Source: Rusavskia elegans (Eukaryota > Ascomycota > Lecanoromycetes > Teloschistales > Teloschistaceae). From it: a stretch of 64,000 nt of DNA. The notes beneath the pieces were generated by a model. That model searched no databases and was not told where the DNA came from. It was given only the letters and a program-made list of their open reading frames with translations. Position numbers and translations under genes: made by a program. Below are positions 12,181 through 24,000 of the stretch, piece by piece; position 1 is the first letter of the stretch; each line of letters begins with the position of its first letter. The stretch is taken from the NCBI GenBank assembly GCA_011316305.1, contig SAUG01000072.1, positions 186,001-250,000 on the forward strand, given 5' to 3'.

Positions 12181-12588
12181 TATAACGTCCCTATATATCA
12201 GAAGGCGTTACGTTCGAGCCTAGCTATAGCCGTAGACGTAGTCCGAGCTACTAAATAGTAAAAGAGTCCTAGTATAGGTTATTATAATTAATTCTATATA
12301 GCCGTAGAGGTACGGTTATAATATTACGAGGTATCTTTATTACGAGGTAATTAAGAAGAAAATAGTAGAGACGTATTTAATAATTATATTAACGACTAAC
12401 GAGAAAAGCTATCTATAGGAATAATAAGCAATATATATATTAAAAGTAGCTATAAAGGCCGATAGTAGCTGTACGCCAAGAACCTTACTAAAAGTAGCGG
12501 CTATAGCGGCTATAGACGGCTATAGATAATTAGGCTCGCTTGTCCGGCTAATTCTCCGAGGAACCTCTGTGGAATCGCGGACGTAACA
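12181..12588 (-). repeat. 5' LTR of the Gypsy element
   Basis: Plus strand starts TATAACGTCCCTATATATCA and ends GCGGACGTAACA, followed by the CTTCC duplication. It keeps the terminal CA that is mutated to TA in the other copy. Confidence 0.9.
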
Positions 12589-14343
12589 CTTCCGCTAAAG
12601 TTTAAATTCTTTCTATTTTTATTTTATCGTTTAAATAAATATAATCTCGGCGTTAAACTATTTAATAGGAATATTACTATAGAAGAAAGCCTATATAGCG
12701 ATATTAAATATATATCTCTAGTATCGCAGCCGCCGATATTATTTATTTAAATAGAAAATAATATCTAGAAGTAGAATATCGAGGTAAATATTATTCGTAT
12801 CGGTATTATCGAGTACGAAATACCCGAAGCGTAGAATAATCTCGAATTCTTTAATAATTTATTTAACGGTAATATATTAGTTCTCGCCGGAATAAAAGCC
12901 CCGAATACGTCGAAGCGCTAGTATAATTATCCGAATATAATAGTATCTATCGACGAAATAGGAATAGATAGTAATAAAAGCGATAGCGTTTTTTAAAATC
13001 TATATATCGAATAAAAAATATATATTACTATTCGTATTTTCGATTAATACTCGGATCTTATATTTATAATCTTTAAAGGAAACTTTTATCTAGTTTATAA
13101 TTATATAATATAACTTTAAAACCTATCTATATAGTTATTTATTAAACTAAAAAAGGATTTCGCGAAGCTATTAGTTATTAATAATTCGATATAATAGATA
13201 TATAGTCGTAATCTATCGAATAAATAGATATTTAAATTTCTTTTCTAAACTTTTATAGAATAGAGATAGTATAGATAAGACTTTACTTTCTATTATAAAG
13301 GAGGTAATCGAATTAGAAGTAGGAAGAAAAAAATTATCGCCGGGAGAAAAACTATTAGAATCGATTTAATAATCTCGTATTAAATATTCGCGTATATAGT
13401 TAGTAGACTGATTATCGAAATAGATATAGTACTTACGACTATAAATTATATAGCCTAATATAATAATTAATCGAGGTAGAAATAACTAAAAAAGAAATTA
13501 TATAGATTTTATAAAATTAATATTTCTTTAAATTCTCTATATTAGTAGCGTAGAAGCTATAATTTATAACCGTCGAAGTTTTCTTTACCTATTTAGCTAG
13601 CTTACTATTAGGTACGAGCTTATATTTAATACCTTTATTCGTATCGATAACGGCGTAGATATATTTATTTTCGGGAAAATTAAAATAAACGACCTTTTCG
13701 TATATATTCTAAGCACCTATACTACGTCCGATATTATTTAAATTTCCCGTAGTTAATCTAAAATAGATAGTAACGCTTCTTTAATCTATAATAATTAATT
13801 TAGATAAAATATATAGTAGGTAGGAAAGTAGAAAGATCAAAATAGTAATAATAAAGAAAATCGATAGGATAGAATAAAATTAAAGATCTAGGCTACTAGC
13901 TAATTAAATTAACGAAATTAGTTTAAACGAACGTTACTAATTAATATTTTAGAGTTTCGCGGTAGAACTGGCGCTTCCTAAATAACTTTAGGGAGTAAAA
14001 TATTTTCTAAAATCGAGATAAACGAAGTTAAAGAAATACTATATACCTAATTTTAGCCGCGTATATTAGATCTTCTTAAATCCGATAGTATAGTCTATAA
14101 GCTAAAATATTTAAAAGTTTTAGCTTTAAAACTTATATAGTTAGTATATAGTATATCGATATAATAGATAGTTAAAGAAAAGAGAATCTCGATAAGTTTA
14201 ATTATATAAAATAGAGTTAAGACCCCTATAAACTGACCAGCAGCTAGCCCGTATAGGGCTCGATACGGAACGGTACTAGCTATCTAATTAGTCGGTACGG
14301 TACGGTACAGACTAGTACAGTGCGGAATAATAGCTAGTTTTAA

Positions 14344-14364
14344 GCGGTGCGATCGCCCACGCTA
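14344..14364 (-). repeat. hAT right terminal inverted repeat
   Basis: On the minus strand it begins TAGCGTGGGCGATCGC. The first-base C-to-T change relative to the left end is what RIP would produce. Confidence 0.85.
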
Positions 14365-14369
14365 TCTTA

Positions 14370-14879
14370 CAGTCGTATTCAAAACCCTGAAATTCCAGGC
14401 GGGATCGGGCTGGGCAATATATATCAAATCCGACTACGAACAAAGAGATAATAGACTTATATTATAGTCTTTTTTAGCTTTATAAAAAATCTAAAGAGTA
14501 TAAATTTAAAAGTTTCGTCTATTTTAAAATTCCGTCTATTTAGATTTTCTAAATATTATCGTTTAAACTTTTCGATAAAAGCTAATAGGGTTCTATACCT
14601 ATTGTTATTTTTAGGCTTTTTTCGAAGGCCGGCGGCCCGGTATACTATAAAACGAAACGAAAAAAAAAAAATTCTTTCTAAAGTAACGGCCTAATACTAT
14701 TATATAGAAAGTTCTAGTTAAAACGGATCCTGATCTATAGAATTAGATCTATAAAACAGCCTCTTTAGAATAGTAAAATACGTAGTAATTATAGAATAAG
14801 ATTTCTGGTTCGTAGTCGGATTTGATATGTGTTGCCCAGCCCGACCCCGCCTGGAACTTCAGGGTTTTGAATACGACTG
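14370..14879. mobile_element. TA-flanked inverted-repeat element (Tc1/mariner-like MITE)
   Basis: A 72-bp arm starting CAGTCGTATTCAAAACCCTG at 14370 is repeated in inverse at the right end (14879 inward) with about four differences, all transitions. TA dinucleotides flank it (14368-14369 and 14880-14881), the Tc1/mariner target. The interior (about 365 bp) is AT-rich with no ORF, so the element is non-autonomous or heavily mutated. Its left tip lies inside the hAT target-site duplication, so the hAT landed at the element's edge. Confidence 0.8.
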
Positions 14880-14881
14880 TA

Positions 14882-15344
14882 TTTGGCGCCGAGGTTTTAA
14901 ATGCAACCGACCCTCTCATACGTGGTCAAATCAGGGCGCTTCAGAACTTACCACAAACCGCTTTAAGTTCATTGGAATTCATATTGGAGTAGACCATTTC
15001 ATATTTAATTTACACGCGAATGTGCAAGCAGCGACATCAAGCTGACCAAGTATCTTCTGAAGCCTCGGAGAACTAAATAAGGAAAGCACGATAGCCATTG
15101 CCAGGAATGACGTGGGTTCAAGGCAGTCATCAAATCAAGCCTACTGAGTCTGCTTTTGCATGCCAATTGGCGCAAGATGTTAACACAAATTATCTACATG
15201 CTTCAAGGTCTGGACGAGCTTGGTGCCAGGATATGGACAGACCGTGGATAGGCATTGTGTTTTACAATCTTCGAAAAAGCTTCTTTTCAAACAGAGCCTA
15301 AATGCCGCAACGCCGATGCTATGCAACAGACATGGGAGATTGAT
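14882..15344. other. Spacer between the transposon block and MGM101
   Basis: GC-normal sequence. Short ORFs at 14827-15045 and 15098-15301 show no family features, and the first starts inside the inverted-repeat element. Holds the MGM101 3' UTR. Confidence 0.35.
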
Positions 15345-16366
15345 CTAATACTTTGCATTACTCGAACGGCCAGATGCTTGGGCGGTAGGTGTGTAGATCT
15401 TGAAAGGATATTTGACCTGGTCATCTTTCCTCATCCAGATTTTCCTCCTCTTCTGGGTTTGTTGGTGCTCCACCCAGACCTCCTTTGCATGCTCTGCAAT
15501 GAACTTCCGGATGAAACGTGGATCCCACAGTTCGCTAGCAACGCCGAGGTCTTTGCAGCATCGCATGAGTGCATTCGACTTGCAGCCTTCGACGGCAGTT
15601 GGGATGCCTTCGGGGGAAAAGTAATCTTGTTCGCCACGGGCAACGGATACGAGTCTGATCTCAATATATGAGCATGTGTAGCGTGAAAGAAAATTGATAA
15701 TGCTTGTGACACGAACCTTCCAAGTGCTACCAAGGCATACTCTCTTGTCACTGCCTTTGCCGTCACGATAGTCTCGCCTCTTGGTGCAAGACCCCATGCC
15801 CCGGGCCCAAAGGCTTTATTCAGGATTCTCCGATACTTGATCTCGGGAAGATATACGATGCCATCTGGTTTCACCTCGATGTCGTCCAGCCCGACCGGAG
15901 CCAAAAGTGCTTCGGCAGCTTCTTTGGAGAAGGCTTCGGTAGAAAGTCCGTGAAACGATCGTGCCCAGTCGACCTGCCGCGCTTTTTCATCCAGGACGAC
16001 AGGTTTGTCGCCTAGGCCGCTGGTCAGGTCATCCGTACGAACGGCTTCTTCCGCCGATAGCTGGATCCCTTCCGTTGGTGGAGGGGGCTGGGTGGAACTG
16101 CTGGGGGCTGCGGAGGTAGTAGCAGCACGGGCTTGCTGAGCGTGATACACCCTCGTGGTTTTAAGGTGGTTCTGCAGGTCATTACGGTGAGGACGTCCTG
16201 CAGATGCGTTTCCTCGACTGGACTGCAGGATGTTGCGAGCTTCCGAGGTGATGGCTGCATGATGACTTCTTTGAGGAAGGGCGGTGGCAAAGGAGATGGC
16301 AAAGCTTCTAGATGTTCTGGTGATCTGTAAGGACCATCCTGCCCTCTGGAAGAACAGGGAAGCCAT
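15345..16366 (-). CDS. MGM101: Mitochondrial genome maintenance protein MGM101
   Basis: Two exons, 16366-15717 and 15654-15345, with a 62-nt intron at 15655-15716; 319 aa. The ATG at 16366 gives [20 protein letters not shown], an Arg/Ser/hydrophobic presequence without acidic residues, typical for mitochondrial import. Longer in-frame upstream sequence has only a GTG, so I reject it. A low-complexity Pro/Ser linker follows. The conserved core runs from [20 protein letters not shown] through [20 protein letters not shown] and [13 protein letters not shown] [13 protein letters not shown]. It crosses the splice ([16 protein letters not shown]) to [14 protein letters not shown] and FIRKF. Mgm101 is a Rad52-like ssDNA annealing protein of mitochondrial nucleoids, needed for mtDNA repair. 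Divergent from BPL1. Confidence 0.95.
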
Positions 16367-17147
16367 AGCTTGACTTGGATGTAAAGAAGCAAGAGCGCAT
16401 GGAAGAAGCACCGAGGGCACGAGGTCGATGCGCTAGTGATCTTGGCGCGATGGCCGATTGTCGTGTCTTCAACAGGCGACCGGATTGGGTACTGTTACCA
16501 AGCATTCATTGAGTCTTTGGCATGATCATTGACGAGCACTGAGATCGTCGAATAGAAGTTACATGATACCAATCTCGGAAATGGTTGAGGTCTACTGCTT
16601 TTCCCCCACGTCCTTCGACCCGGTCCTTTGATCATTGCCTCGGGCTTTCCAACATTGACGGAATACCTCCATCTACAAAGTTCGCGACCTGATCAGCAAA
16701 TCTGACTATCTGTTGAGAAAAGATACAAGTGGCACCTGCGTGCCGCCGGACCTCGGGAGCAATCTCAATCACGCTGCATCTTACCTCGTCTTTGCAAGCT
16801 CGCCAATCCCTCTTTTCAAAGTAGCAGTCGTTCATCTTACTTTGCTCATCTGCCAGGACCCAGATTATATGAGCCTTTGCGTCCAAGGTTAGGGGTACAT
16901 AGCTCACTTGAGCAGCCCGTGCTGAATATTCGTTGATCCCTTGCCAAATTTAGCTCTGTCCACGTCCTGCCAGAAGGGCCCCTACCACTCGTCCTTCTCT
17001 TCATCTTCTTCTCCATTCTTGGAGGCTTCCCCATCGTCTCTCGCACTTGTACTAGACATTGTACTGTTGTCCTTGTAATCGTGCAACGAGTTCTGGTGGC
17101 TCTGTCGACTTCGGCTGTTCCCGGGTTGAAATAGTACAATACTCAAA
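16367..17147. promoter_or_regulatory. Divergent promoter region, MGM101 / BPL1
   Basis: 781 bp between two start codons facing away from each other. No convincing ORF. Individual promoter motifs were not resolved. Confidence 0.45.
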
Positions 17148-19383
17148 ATGGCAACTAAGCGCATGGACGTATTGGTATATTCCGGTATGATACCATCAAC
17201 ATCGCAGCTTATCGCATACTTATGCACTTGTTTCTCAAGGCAATGGCAGTACTGTTGAGTCTGTTCGCCACTGTCTGTACAGTCTCCGGCGCCTACTTTC
17301 CCCAACTTATGCAGTAATCACTGTCACTGGGAATGCCATCATCAAGGAGCCTTGGACTGCGTCGTGTGCCTTATTGGTCTTCCCTGGTGGAGCAGATCTC
17401 GGTTATTGCAGGACCCTGAACGGCGAAGGCAATCGAAGAATAAGTCAGTATGTGGAGCGCGGGGGCTTATATCTCGGCCTTTGTGCTGGTGGTTATTATG
17501 GCAGTAAAAGGTGCGAATTCGAAGTCGGCAAGAAGGCAATGGAAGTCGTTGGCAATAGAGAATTGGCTTTCTTCCCAGGGACTTGCCGGGGTTGCGCTTT
17601 CTCAGGGTTCGTCTATCATAGCGAAGAGGGCACTCGAGCTGTGCAGCTCCGGACGTCAAAAGCTGCACTCTCCAAAGGTACCGTTCCCGACGTCTTCCGG
17701 TCTTACTACAACGGTGGAGGAGTCTTTGTAGATGCTCCCAAGTTGAACCATCATGGCGTGGAGGTGCTTGCAAGTTTCACAGAAGCACTCGATGTTGATG
17801 CTGGTGAGGGTTCCGCCTGTGTAGTCTACTGCAAGGTCGGCGACGGAGCTGCGGTACTTACCAGTACACATCCAGAGTATAGTATACCACCGTTGTTCAG
17901 GTACCCGACTAAGAGGCTATAGGTTCGCTGCCAGTAACCTTGATCCCACCATCAATTTACCTGGGTATGACAAGATCGTCAAGGCGCTCAAGGAAGATGA
18001 CCAGCAAAGGACCGATTTTCTCAAAGCTTGCCTACTCAAATTGGGCTTGCAGGTCAGCCAAGAACAGACAGCGATACCCTCGCTTTCACGCCTTCATCTG
18101 TCTTCAGCGGAGACAGCCGATACGTCACGACTGATAGAAGCACTGAGAGACATTATTACGGAACAAGACGGGGAGGAGTACATTGTAGACGAAAATGATA
18201 CTTTCCACTTAGAGAAGCCATCAAGATGGTCACTCGGCTCCATTGCGGATGCGCTCCCCAGCATGACCGACGGAAGCTCCGAAAAGCGAGAGGAAGAAAA
18301 CGGAGATGACCAAGAAAAGATAGTTGACTATGATAAGATTGTGAAGCGCCTCGTAATTCATGACGCGGATCAGCCGGAAAGCAAAGACACCCCGTATTTC
18401 AACCACCATGCCTATATTGCTAACCTCAAGCACTACGAAAGTCAATCCCGAGGAAGTGGCCGCACGTTCGGCAAGGAGCTACTGTATGGCGAGGTCGTCA
18501 CCAGTACCAATACACTGCTCGAGAAGTAATTGCTCGATTGAGACTAACTCGTACATGACTAACTTTGATAGAAATACTGCAATACTCAGACGTCTTCCAA
18601 CCGGTTTCACTGCAACTGCAACTGTGCAAGTTGCCGGACGAGGGCGTGGAACAAATGTGTGGGTTTCTCCCGCTGGGTCATTGATGTTCTCCACAGTCGT
18701 CAGACATCAAATGTCCCTAATGGCTCAAGCACCTGTGGTATTCTTGCAATACCTCGTCGCCCTTGCCATCGTTGAAGGTGTCCAGACCTACGACCAGGGC
18801 TACCAGCGGATTCCTGTAAGATTAAAGTGGCCGAACGATATTTGTGAGCTTTTCAGCTTCCCCGTATGACCATAACTAACAATTCACCTCTCCCAATATA
18901 GTTGCGGCTGATCCTGCCGATCCTTCTGGGAAAACCTTCATCAAAATCGGTGGCATCCTTGTCAATTCGCATTACTCAAATTCAGAATACCTGTGTGTCG
19001 TCGGCGTTGGCCTGAACACCACCAACGCTTCTCCAACGACTTCTCTCAATGCCCTCAACCCTCCCACTCCATTTACGCTAGAGAAGTTGCTTGCTCGCGT
19101 CTTGACATGCTTCTCCACCCTTCATGAACGCTTCATCCGGACAGGGTTTGATCAGTATTTTGAAGACTTGTATTACAAGCATTGGCTCCATACAGAGCAG
19201 ATTGTGACCTTGGAGGCGGAAGGGGGGATAAGAGCACGCCTGAAGGGAATCACGACGGATTGGGGTCTCCTAAAGGCAGAAGAGCTTGGTTGGGAGGATC
19301 GACCCACTGGCAGAATCTTGACATTGCAAAGCGATAGCAACAGCTTCGACTTCTTCAAGGGGTTGATCAAGCGAAAGGTATAG
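17148..19383 (+). CDS. BPL1: Biotin-protein ligase
   Basis: Five exons: 17148-17184, 17240-17876, 17923-18525, 18572-18843 and 18902-19383 (676 aa). The four introns (46-58 nt) all restore frame and family sequence, for instance HPEFAASNLDP across the second. The first exon is only 37 nt (MATKRMDVLVYS). Residues 1-250 form the eukaryotic N-terminal glutamine-amidotransferase-like domain (LVFPGGADLGYCRTLNG, GLCAGGYYG). The catalytic half has TSTNTLLEK, the biotinyl-AMP loop GRGRGTNVW, the core RLKWPNDI and KIGGILVNS, then the C-terminal SH3-like cap. It attaches biotin to carboxylases such as acetyl-CoA and pyruvate carboxylase using ATP. Length matches fungal homologues. Confidence 0.95.
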
Positions 19384-19756
19384 CAATCTGTCTCCGATGC
19401 AGGAGTTTTCTGCACAAACTTTGACCATATCACGGTGACCTGGGAGGCTTCATGCTGACGTGAACTGTGGCAATGAGCAGGATGCTGCTGCGGGAACCAC
19501 TAAGCTTTAATTGAGTAAGAAAAATCTTCACTTACACGATAACCAGTGGTTTTGTGTGGACCTGTTTTCATATCTTTTCGTTAATCGCTCCGCGGCGGAT
19601 CACTGGATGCTTGTTCAGTGGGGCGGCGGCTTGAAAAGCTTTAAGAGACCTCTCTATTTCACCAAATGAGGGCGATCTGGCCACAACAAGTATGAGCAGC
19701 TAAGCAGAGTCCGAGTGGAAGGAACAAAGGCGAATAAGTATAAACTGTTTTATGTT
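19384..19756. other. Convergent 3' spacer, BPL1 / hydroxyacyl-CoA dehydrogenase
   Basis: Between two stop codons on opposite strands; no ORF or repeat noticed. Confidence 0.35.
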
Positions 19757-20796
19757 TCAATAGTCATAAAACCCTTTCCCACTCTTCTTCCCTAGCCACC
19801 CTGCATCGACCATCTTCTTTAATAGCACCGCCGGTCTATACTTGGTATCTCCCATCTCCTCATGCAGCACATTCATAATCGCCAAACAAGTATCGATACC
19901 GATGAAATCAGCCAACTGCAACGGACCCATGGGTACATTCGTCCCATTCTTCATGATATTATCGATATCCTCCTTCGTACCCACCCCCGTCTCCAGGCAG
20001 ATGATGGCTTCATTAATATAGGGCATCAAAATCCTGTTTGCAAGAAATCCGGGTGAATCTGCAGACTGCGAGGGGATTTTTCCCATCTTGGTTACGAATG
20101 CCAGGGCGGTGTCGACAGTTGATTGAGAAGTTTGTAGACCACTGATGATTTCCACTCCTTTTTGCACAGGGACAGGATTCATGAAATGTGTGCTTATGAC
20201 TCGGGACGCGGCGGAAAGGTCGGTGGGGTTGTTGGGGGTCTGTGTGGAGGCGGCGATCTTGGTTATGGAAATGGAGGAAGTATTTGTGGCGAGTATTGCG
20301 TGGGAGGGGCAGATCTTGGCTAATTGAGAGAAGATGGAGGTTTTGAGTGAGGGTATTTCGGGAACGGCTTCGATGACGAAGTCGGCGGTGGAAAGGTCTC
20401 CAATCTCAGTTGTTGCGAAGAGTCGAGATCGGGTTACGGTGGCTTCGTCCCGTGTGATTCGGTCCTTTGAGACATCCTTTTCGAGAAGCTTGTCCGCGAA
20501 TTTTAGGCCTTTGTCGATTGACGCTTGAGAGGAATCTACGAGTGTGACGGGGATCTGGGCTTTCTGGGCTGCAACGAGAGCTATGCCTAAACCCTGACCT
20601 CCTAGAATCAGTCACCTGTCATATAATTGGCTTGATTGCGAGTCAGTGAAAGCAGACATACCATTTGTCCGGCCCCTACGACTCCCAGTCTCTTGACCTC
20701 TGCCGCCGCCATCCTGGGGTTTGTGCTGAAGGACCGGCGGAGGTGGGTAGTAGCAAAGCTGGCGATTGGTCTCGTGATTGCAGAGGGCAAAGACAT
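19757..20796 (-). CDS. 3-hydroxyacyl-CoA dehydrogenase, probably mitochondrial
   Basis: Two exons, 20796-20662 and 20593-19757, with a 68-nt intron at 20594-20661; 323 aa. The ATG gives a basic, Ser/Thr-rich leader ([14 protein letters not shown]...[10 protein letters not shown]) before the Rossmann fold, suggesting mitochondrial import. The NAD-binding motif [19 protein letters not shown] is completed by the splice. NTSSISIT, the catalytic His within THFMNPVPV (about residue 181), [11 protein letters not shown] and the closing [14 protein letters not shown] are the family landmarks. It oxidises L-3-hydroxyacyl-CoA in beta-oxidation; a 3-hydroxybutyryl-CoA dehydrogenase specificity is equally possible from sequence. 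Shares a 245-bp promoter region with TOF1. Confidence 0.93.
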
Positions 20797-21041
20797 AGCA
20801 CTCCTAAGTATAAGTAAGAGAAGAGAGCGCGAGTACGGGAAGACAATCAATTTGCACGTGAAGTGTAAGGTATATCGTACTCTGAACTAAAATCGGGCCT
20901 GTGACGTAATGACGAGCCGCAAATGGACCTCGGCTCCGTTCATTTTCGCGGTTGCTGCGCGTCATTTTTTTGAGACGCGACGGACCGTGACGACGAGCAG
21001 GACGACGTTCAACCTTCGATGCATTGGAGCACATAGTCGTA
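20797..21041. promoter_or_regulatory. Compact divergent promoter, dehydrogenase / TOF1
   Basis: 245 bp separate the two start codons. Contains GTGACGTAATGACG around 20899-20912, a CRE/ATF-like TGACGTAA site. That is the only motif I would name. Confidence 0.45.
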
Positions 21042-24000
21042 ATGGAGTTCGAGGAGGCACCATCGCCTGTAGACCCCGAAGTCCGAGCATATGTTTACAG
21101 TCTCGTCTCTGCGGTAAGATGAGACCGAACCTGATATGTGATTACTACTAAAGTCTTTCAGCTTGGTGGGACGGGTACGGATGAGGATGGGCGCTACATC
21201 TTGGGAGACGATGCATTGGCATGTCTCAAGGATCTCAAGAAATGGTTGAAACTCTACGACGAGAAAGCAAATCGACTCGACGTCGCAAGATGTCTTGCAG
21301 AGGCCAATCTCGTCGAAGGAGATCTCCTAGAGATCCTAGGCGCGTGGCCCGAGGATGGGACGGAGGATAAGGTCAAGTCGAAGATTGCCCTGTCATGCCG
21401 TATGTTCAAGATATGGTAAATGGCAGTGTTGATGCTGAGTTGCTTTAGTGGAACTCTTAGTACCCCTGACATGGCCAATGGAGAAAAACGACGGGCAAAT
21501 GACTGTCAACCACCACAGACACATCCCGTACATCCAATTGGCGCAATCCTCTTATAAGCGGGCGATCCTTAACAGTCAATCCAAGACTATACTACGAACA
21601 GCAGTCCGCATCGGTCTCCCGTCAATAGCTATACCAATGAGCGAGCGCACTGCACGAGACGAAGGAATCATTAAACTCATTTTGTACTTGTTTCGCAACA
21701 TCTCCATCATCTCTACCCCGGGGGAGGGTAAAGACGGTCCAACATCCCGATCTGCCACAATAGAAGCATTTCACCATCAAGATGTCCTCGCGCTCATTCT
21801 TACAATCTGCTCCAACATGGGCGAAGACTTCAACACCCAAGACATGGTGATACTAGAGCTTCTTTTTCACCTCTTGAAAGGTGTCAGTCCAGAAAAGCTT
21901 TTTATGGACCAAGCGCAACTGCAAAAGCACGGGTCTAATGAACTGGGGGCACTGCTCGCGAAAGAAAAGAACATGCATCGAAGCTATGCCAAAAATGCAC
22001 CATCAAGGCACAATCGATTTGGCACAATGATATGGGTCAAGCGAGATGAGCCAGGCAAAGTCTCAACAGTCTCCGGACAAGACAGCCTGAAAGACGGGCA
22101 GCACACCTTAAGCAAAATGGACCAATCTAAGAAATGGAACAGGCCAAAGCAGCGCAGCCGGGAGGTTGAAAAGGCGAACGACCGCTTTGATGTTCCGGTC
22201 TCACTTACGAATAGCGCCAATACCCACCTCCGAGCATTCATCGAAGAATTCCTAGACTCAGGTTTCAATCCCCTCTTCAATCACGTCCGCCGAGCCATCG
22301 AGCGGGAAGCCGATCGCGTCTTCGAAATCCACACACAGCAGTTTTTCTACCTGATATCCTGGTTTCTGGAAGCCGAGCGTGTCCGCCGGCGCAAGAAACA
22401 AGAAGCTGAGGAGAAATCCAAGAACAAAAAGATAACCGAGACTTTTGAGGTCGACAGTTTTGCATTGATTGCCAGTGTACTAACACAGGAAACCTTCGTC
22501 TTACTGAATCGTTTCATGCAGGATAGACTGGACATGAAAGCCTGGCGGGATATCAACGCTGGTACCATGTGCTTTACACAAATCCTCCTCATTGTGCAGG
22601 ACATGGCCGAATCTTCTCTCGAAGAGGATCAAGAGATTGCAGAAAACATACAGAACCGGATCTTCTACGAAGAGACAACGCACGATCGTATCATAGCAAT
22701 CTTGCGAGGGTACAAGGATCAGGGGTTCGGATACCTGGATTCCTGCACCGAGCTCTCTCATGTCTTTCTCCGTATGTTGGAGCGTTATTCAAGGGAAAAC
22801 GTTGACCTGCAGGTACGATCCAAGCGGCGAGCTCGAAAGAAGAGGAAACAAAAAGCAGCCGCTGTATCCAACGACGGCGATGCAGACACCGCCGCCAACG
22901 ATGAAGATGCCGAATCCGAAATGGAAGATGTAGCAGAAGCCGAACGAGTATCGCGAGAACGGAAATTCGACTTCAACCGCTTTGCCTCGAAGTTCATGAC
23001 GCAATCGTGTATCGACACGTTCGTCGCTTTCACGAAATTTTACAACGACCTCAATACCGAGCAGTTGAAACGTGCCCATCGCTTTTTCTATCGTGTGGCT
23101 TTCAAGCAGGAACTCAGCGTCATGCTTTTCCGCGTCGATATCTTCGCCTTGTTCAATCGCATAATCAAGGGCCCTGAGCCACTGGATCGAACATCCCCGA
23201 TATATGGTGAATGGGATGAGTTGGTGCGGCAATTGATCAAGCGGATGGTGAAGAAAATGCAAGAGAGGCCGGAATTGGCGGTGGAGATGCTGTTTAGCAA
23301 GATCCCTTCTACAGTGTTTTATCTTGAGTATGGGTATGAGAAACAGACGATGAGCTCCAAACCAAGGGCGCCAGCTACATTGGAGGTAAGGGGCGCGATG
23401 ACAAGGGAGGAGCAGATTGGTGTTGTGGTTGCCGCGTTGCATGAGAATAAACTTGAATCGGTTGATTGGGTCATTAAAGTGCTGTCGACTGCGGCAAGCG
23501 AGCGGCAGAGCTGGGAGGCGGAATCTGCGGCGAGACGTGCAGAGAATGATTCCAGTGCCGAGACCGCTGGCCCTGAGGCGAAAGCCCCTTCGATTGGTAA
23601 GTAGGCTTCGAAGATCGTTCACAGCTCTACTGACATTTTCAATAGCCGTTACTCCAGATACAGAAGAACGTCGCATAGCCATCTTCAAAGACGCCAAACT
23701 TCGCCTCCTTATGACACTCGCTGGCTTCGAGCACCTAGGCATCGACGACGAACCTGACGCCACATGGATTATTCCCTCCGCCGTTACCGCTCGCCAATTG
23801 CACGAGACTCACGATGTCATTGAGAAACACCGCAATGACCCCGTTATGGAATACGGCGAGGAGGATCCTATGACGGCAGACGAAATGCTCCGTCGGAAAC
23901 CTGCCGAGAAAGTACGGCGAGCGGCTTACGACGATGACTTGTCGGGTGACGATGGTATTGTGTCGGACGGTAACGATGACGATTTGCTCTTTCCAGCTCG

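Larger units (their letters stand above)
8623..12588 (-). mobile_element. Gag-less Ty3/Gypsy LTR retrotransposon, RIP-degraded
   Basis: Two 408-bp direct repeats (8623-9030 and 12181-12588) bound a 3150-bp interior. Each LTR has inverted tips (TGTTACGTCC at one end; the inverted copy now ends in TA, originally CA). Coding sense is minus, so 12181-12588 is the 5' LTR. Next to the 3' LTR the minus strand reads AAGGGGGGCCG, a polypurine tract. Protease, reverse transcriptase, RNase H and integrase remnants occur in the Gypsy order. The protease signature lies only about 60 nt from the 5' LTR, so gag and a normal primer-binding site are missing. Inserted in the hAT element, so it is the younger of the two. 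Confidence 0.9.
7236..14364 (-). mobile_element. RIP-degraded hAT DNA transposon carrying a nested retrotransposon
   Basis: Left end CAGCGTGGGCAATCGCACC and right end (read inward on the minus strand) TAGCGTGGGCGATCGCACC form terminal inverted repeats of about 21 bp with few mismatches. Flanking 8-mers are CCTTACAG (7228-7235) and TCTTACAG (14365-14372), a 7/8 target-site duplication of the length hAT elements make. Both subterminal zones (7270-7360 and 14260-14330) are full of GGTAC/CGGTAC repeats, as expected for transposase binding sites. Without the inserted Gypsy element and its duplicated target the length is about 3.16 kb, right for an autonomous hAT. The interior is extremely AT-rich with TpA everywhere. 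Orientation is assigned from the transposase remnant on the minus strand. Confidence 0.85.

Noticed and set aside
7073..14893. GGCGCCGAG present on both sides of the transposon block as a possible larger duplication
   Set aside because: Only nine bases, not adjacent to any element end; chance match is likely.
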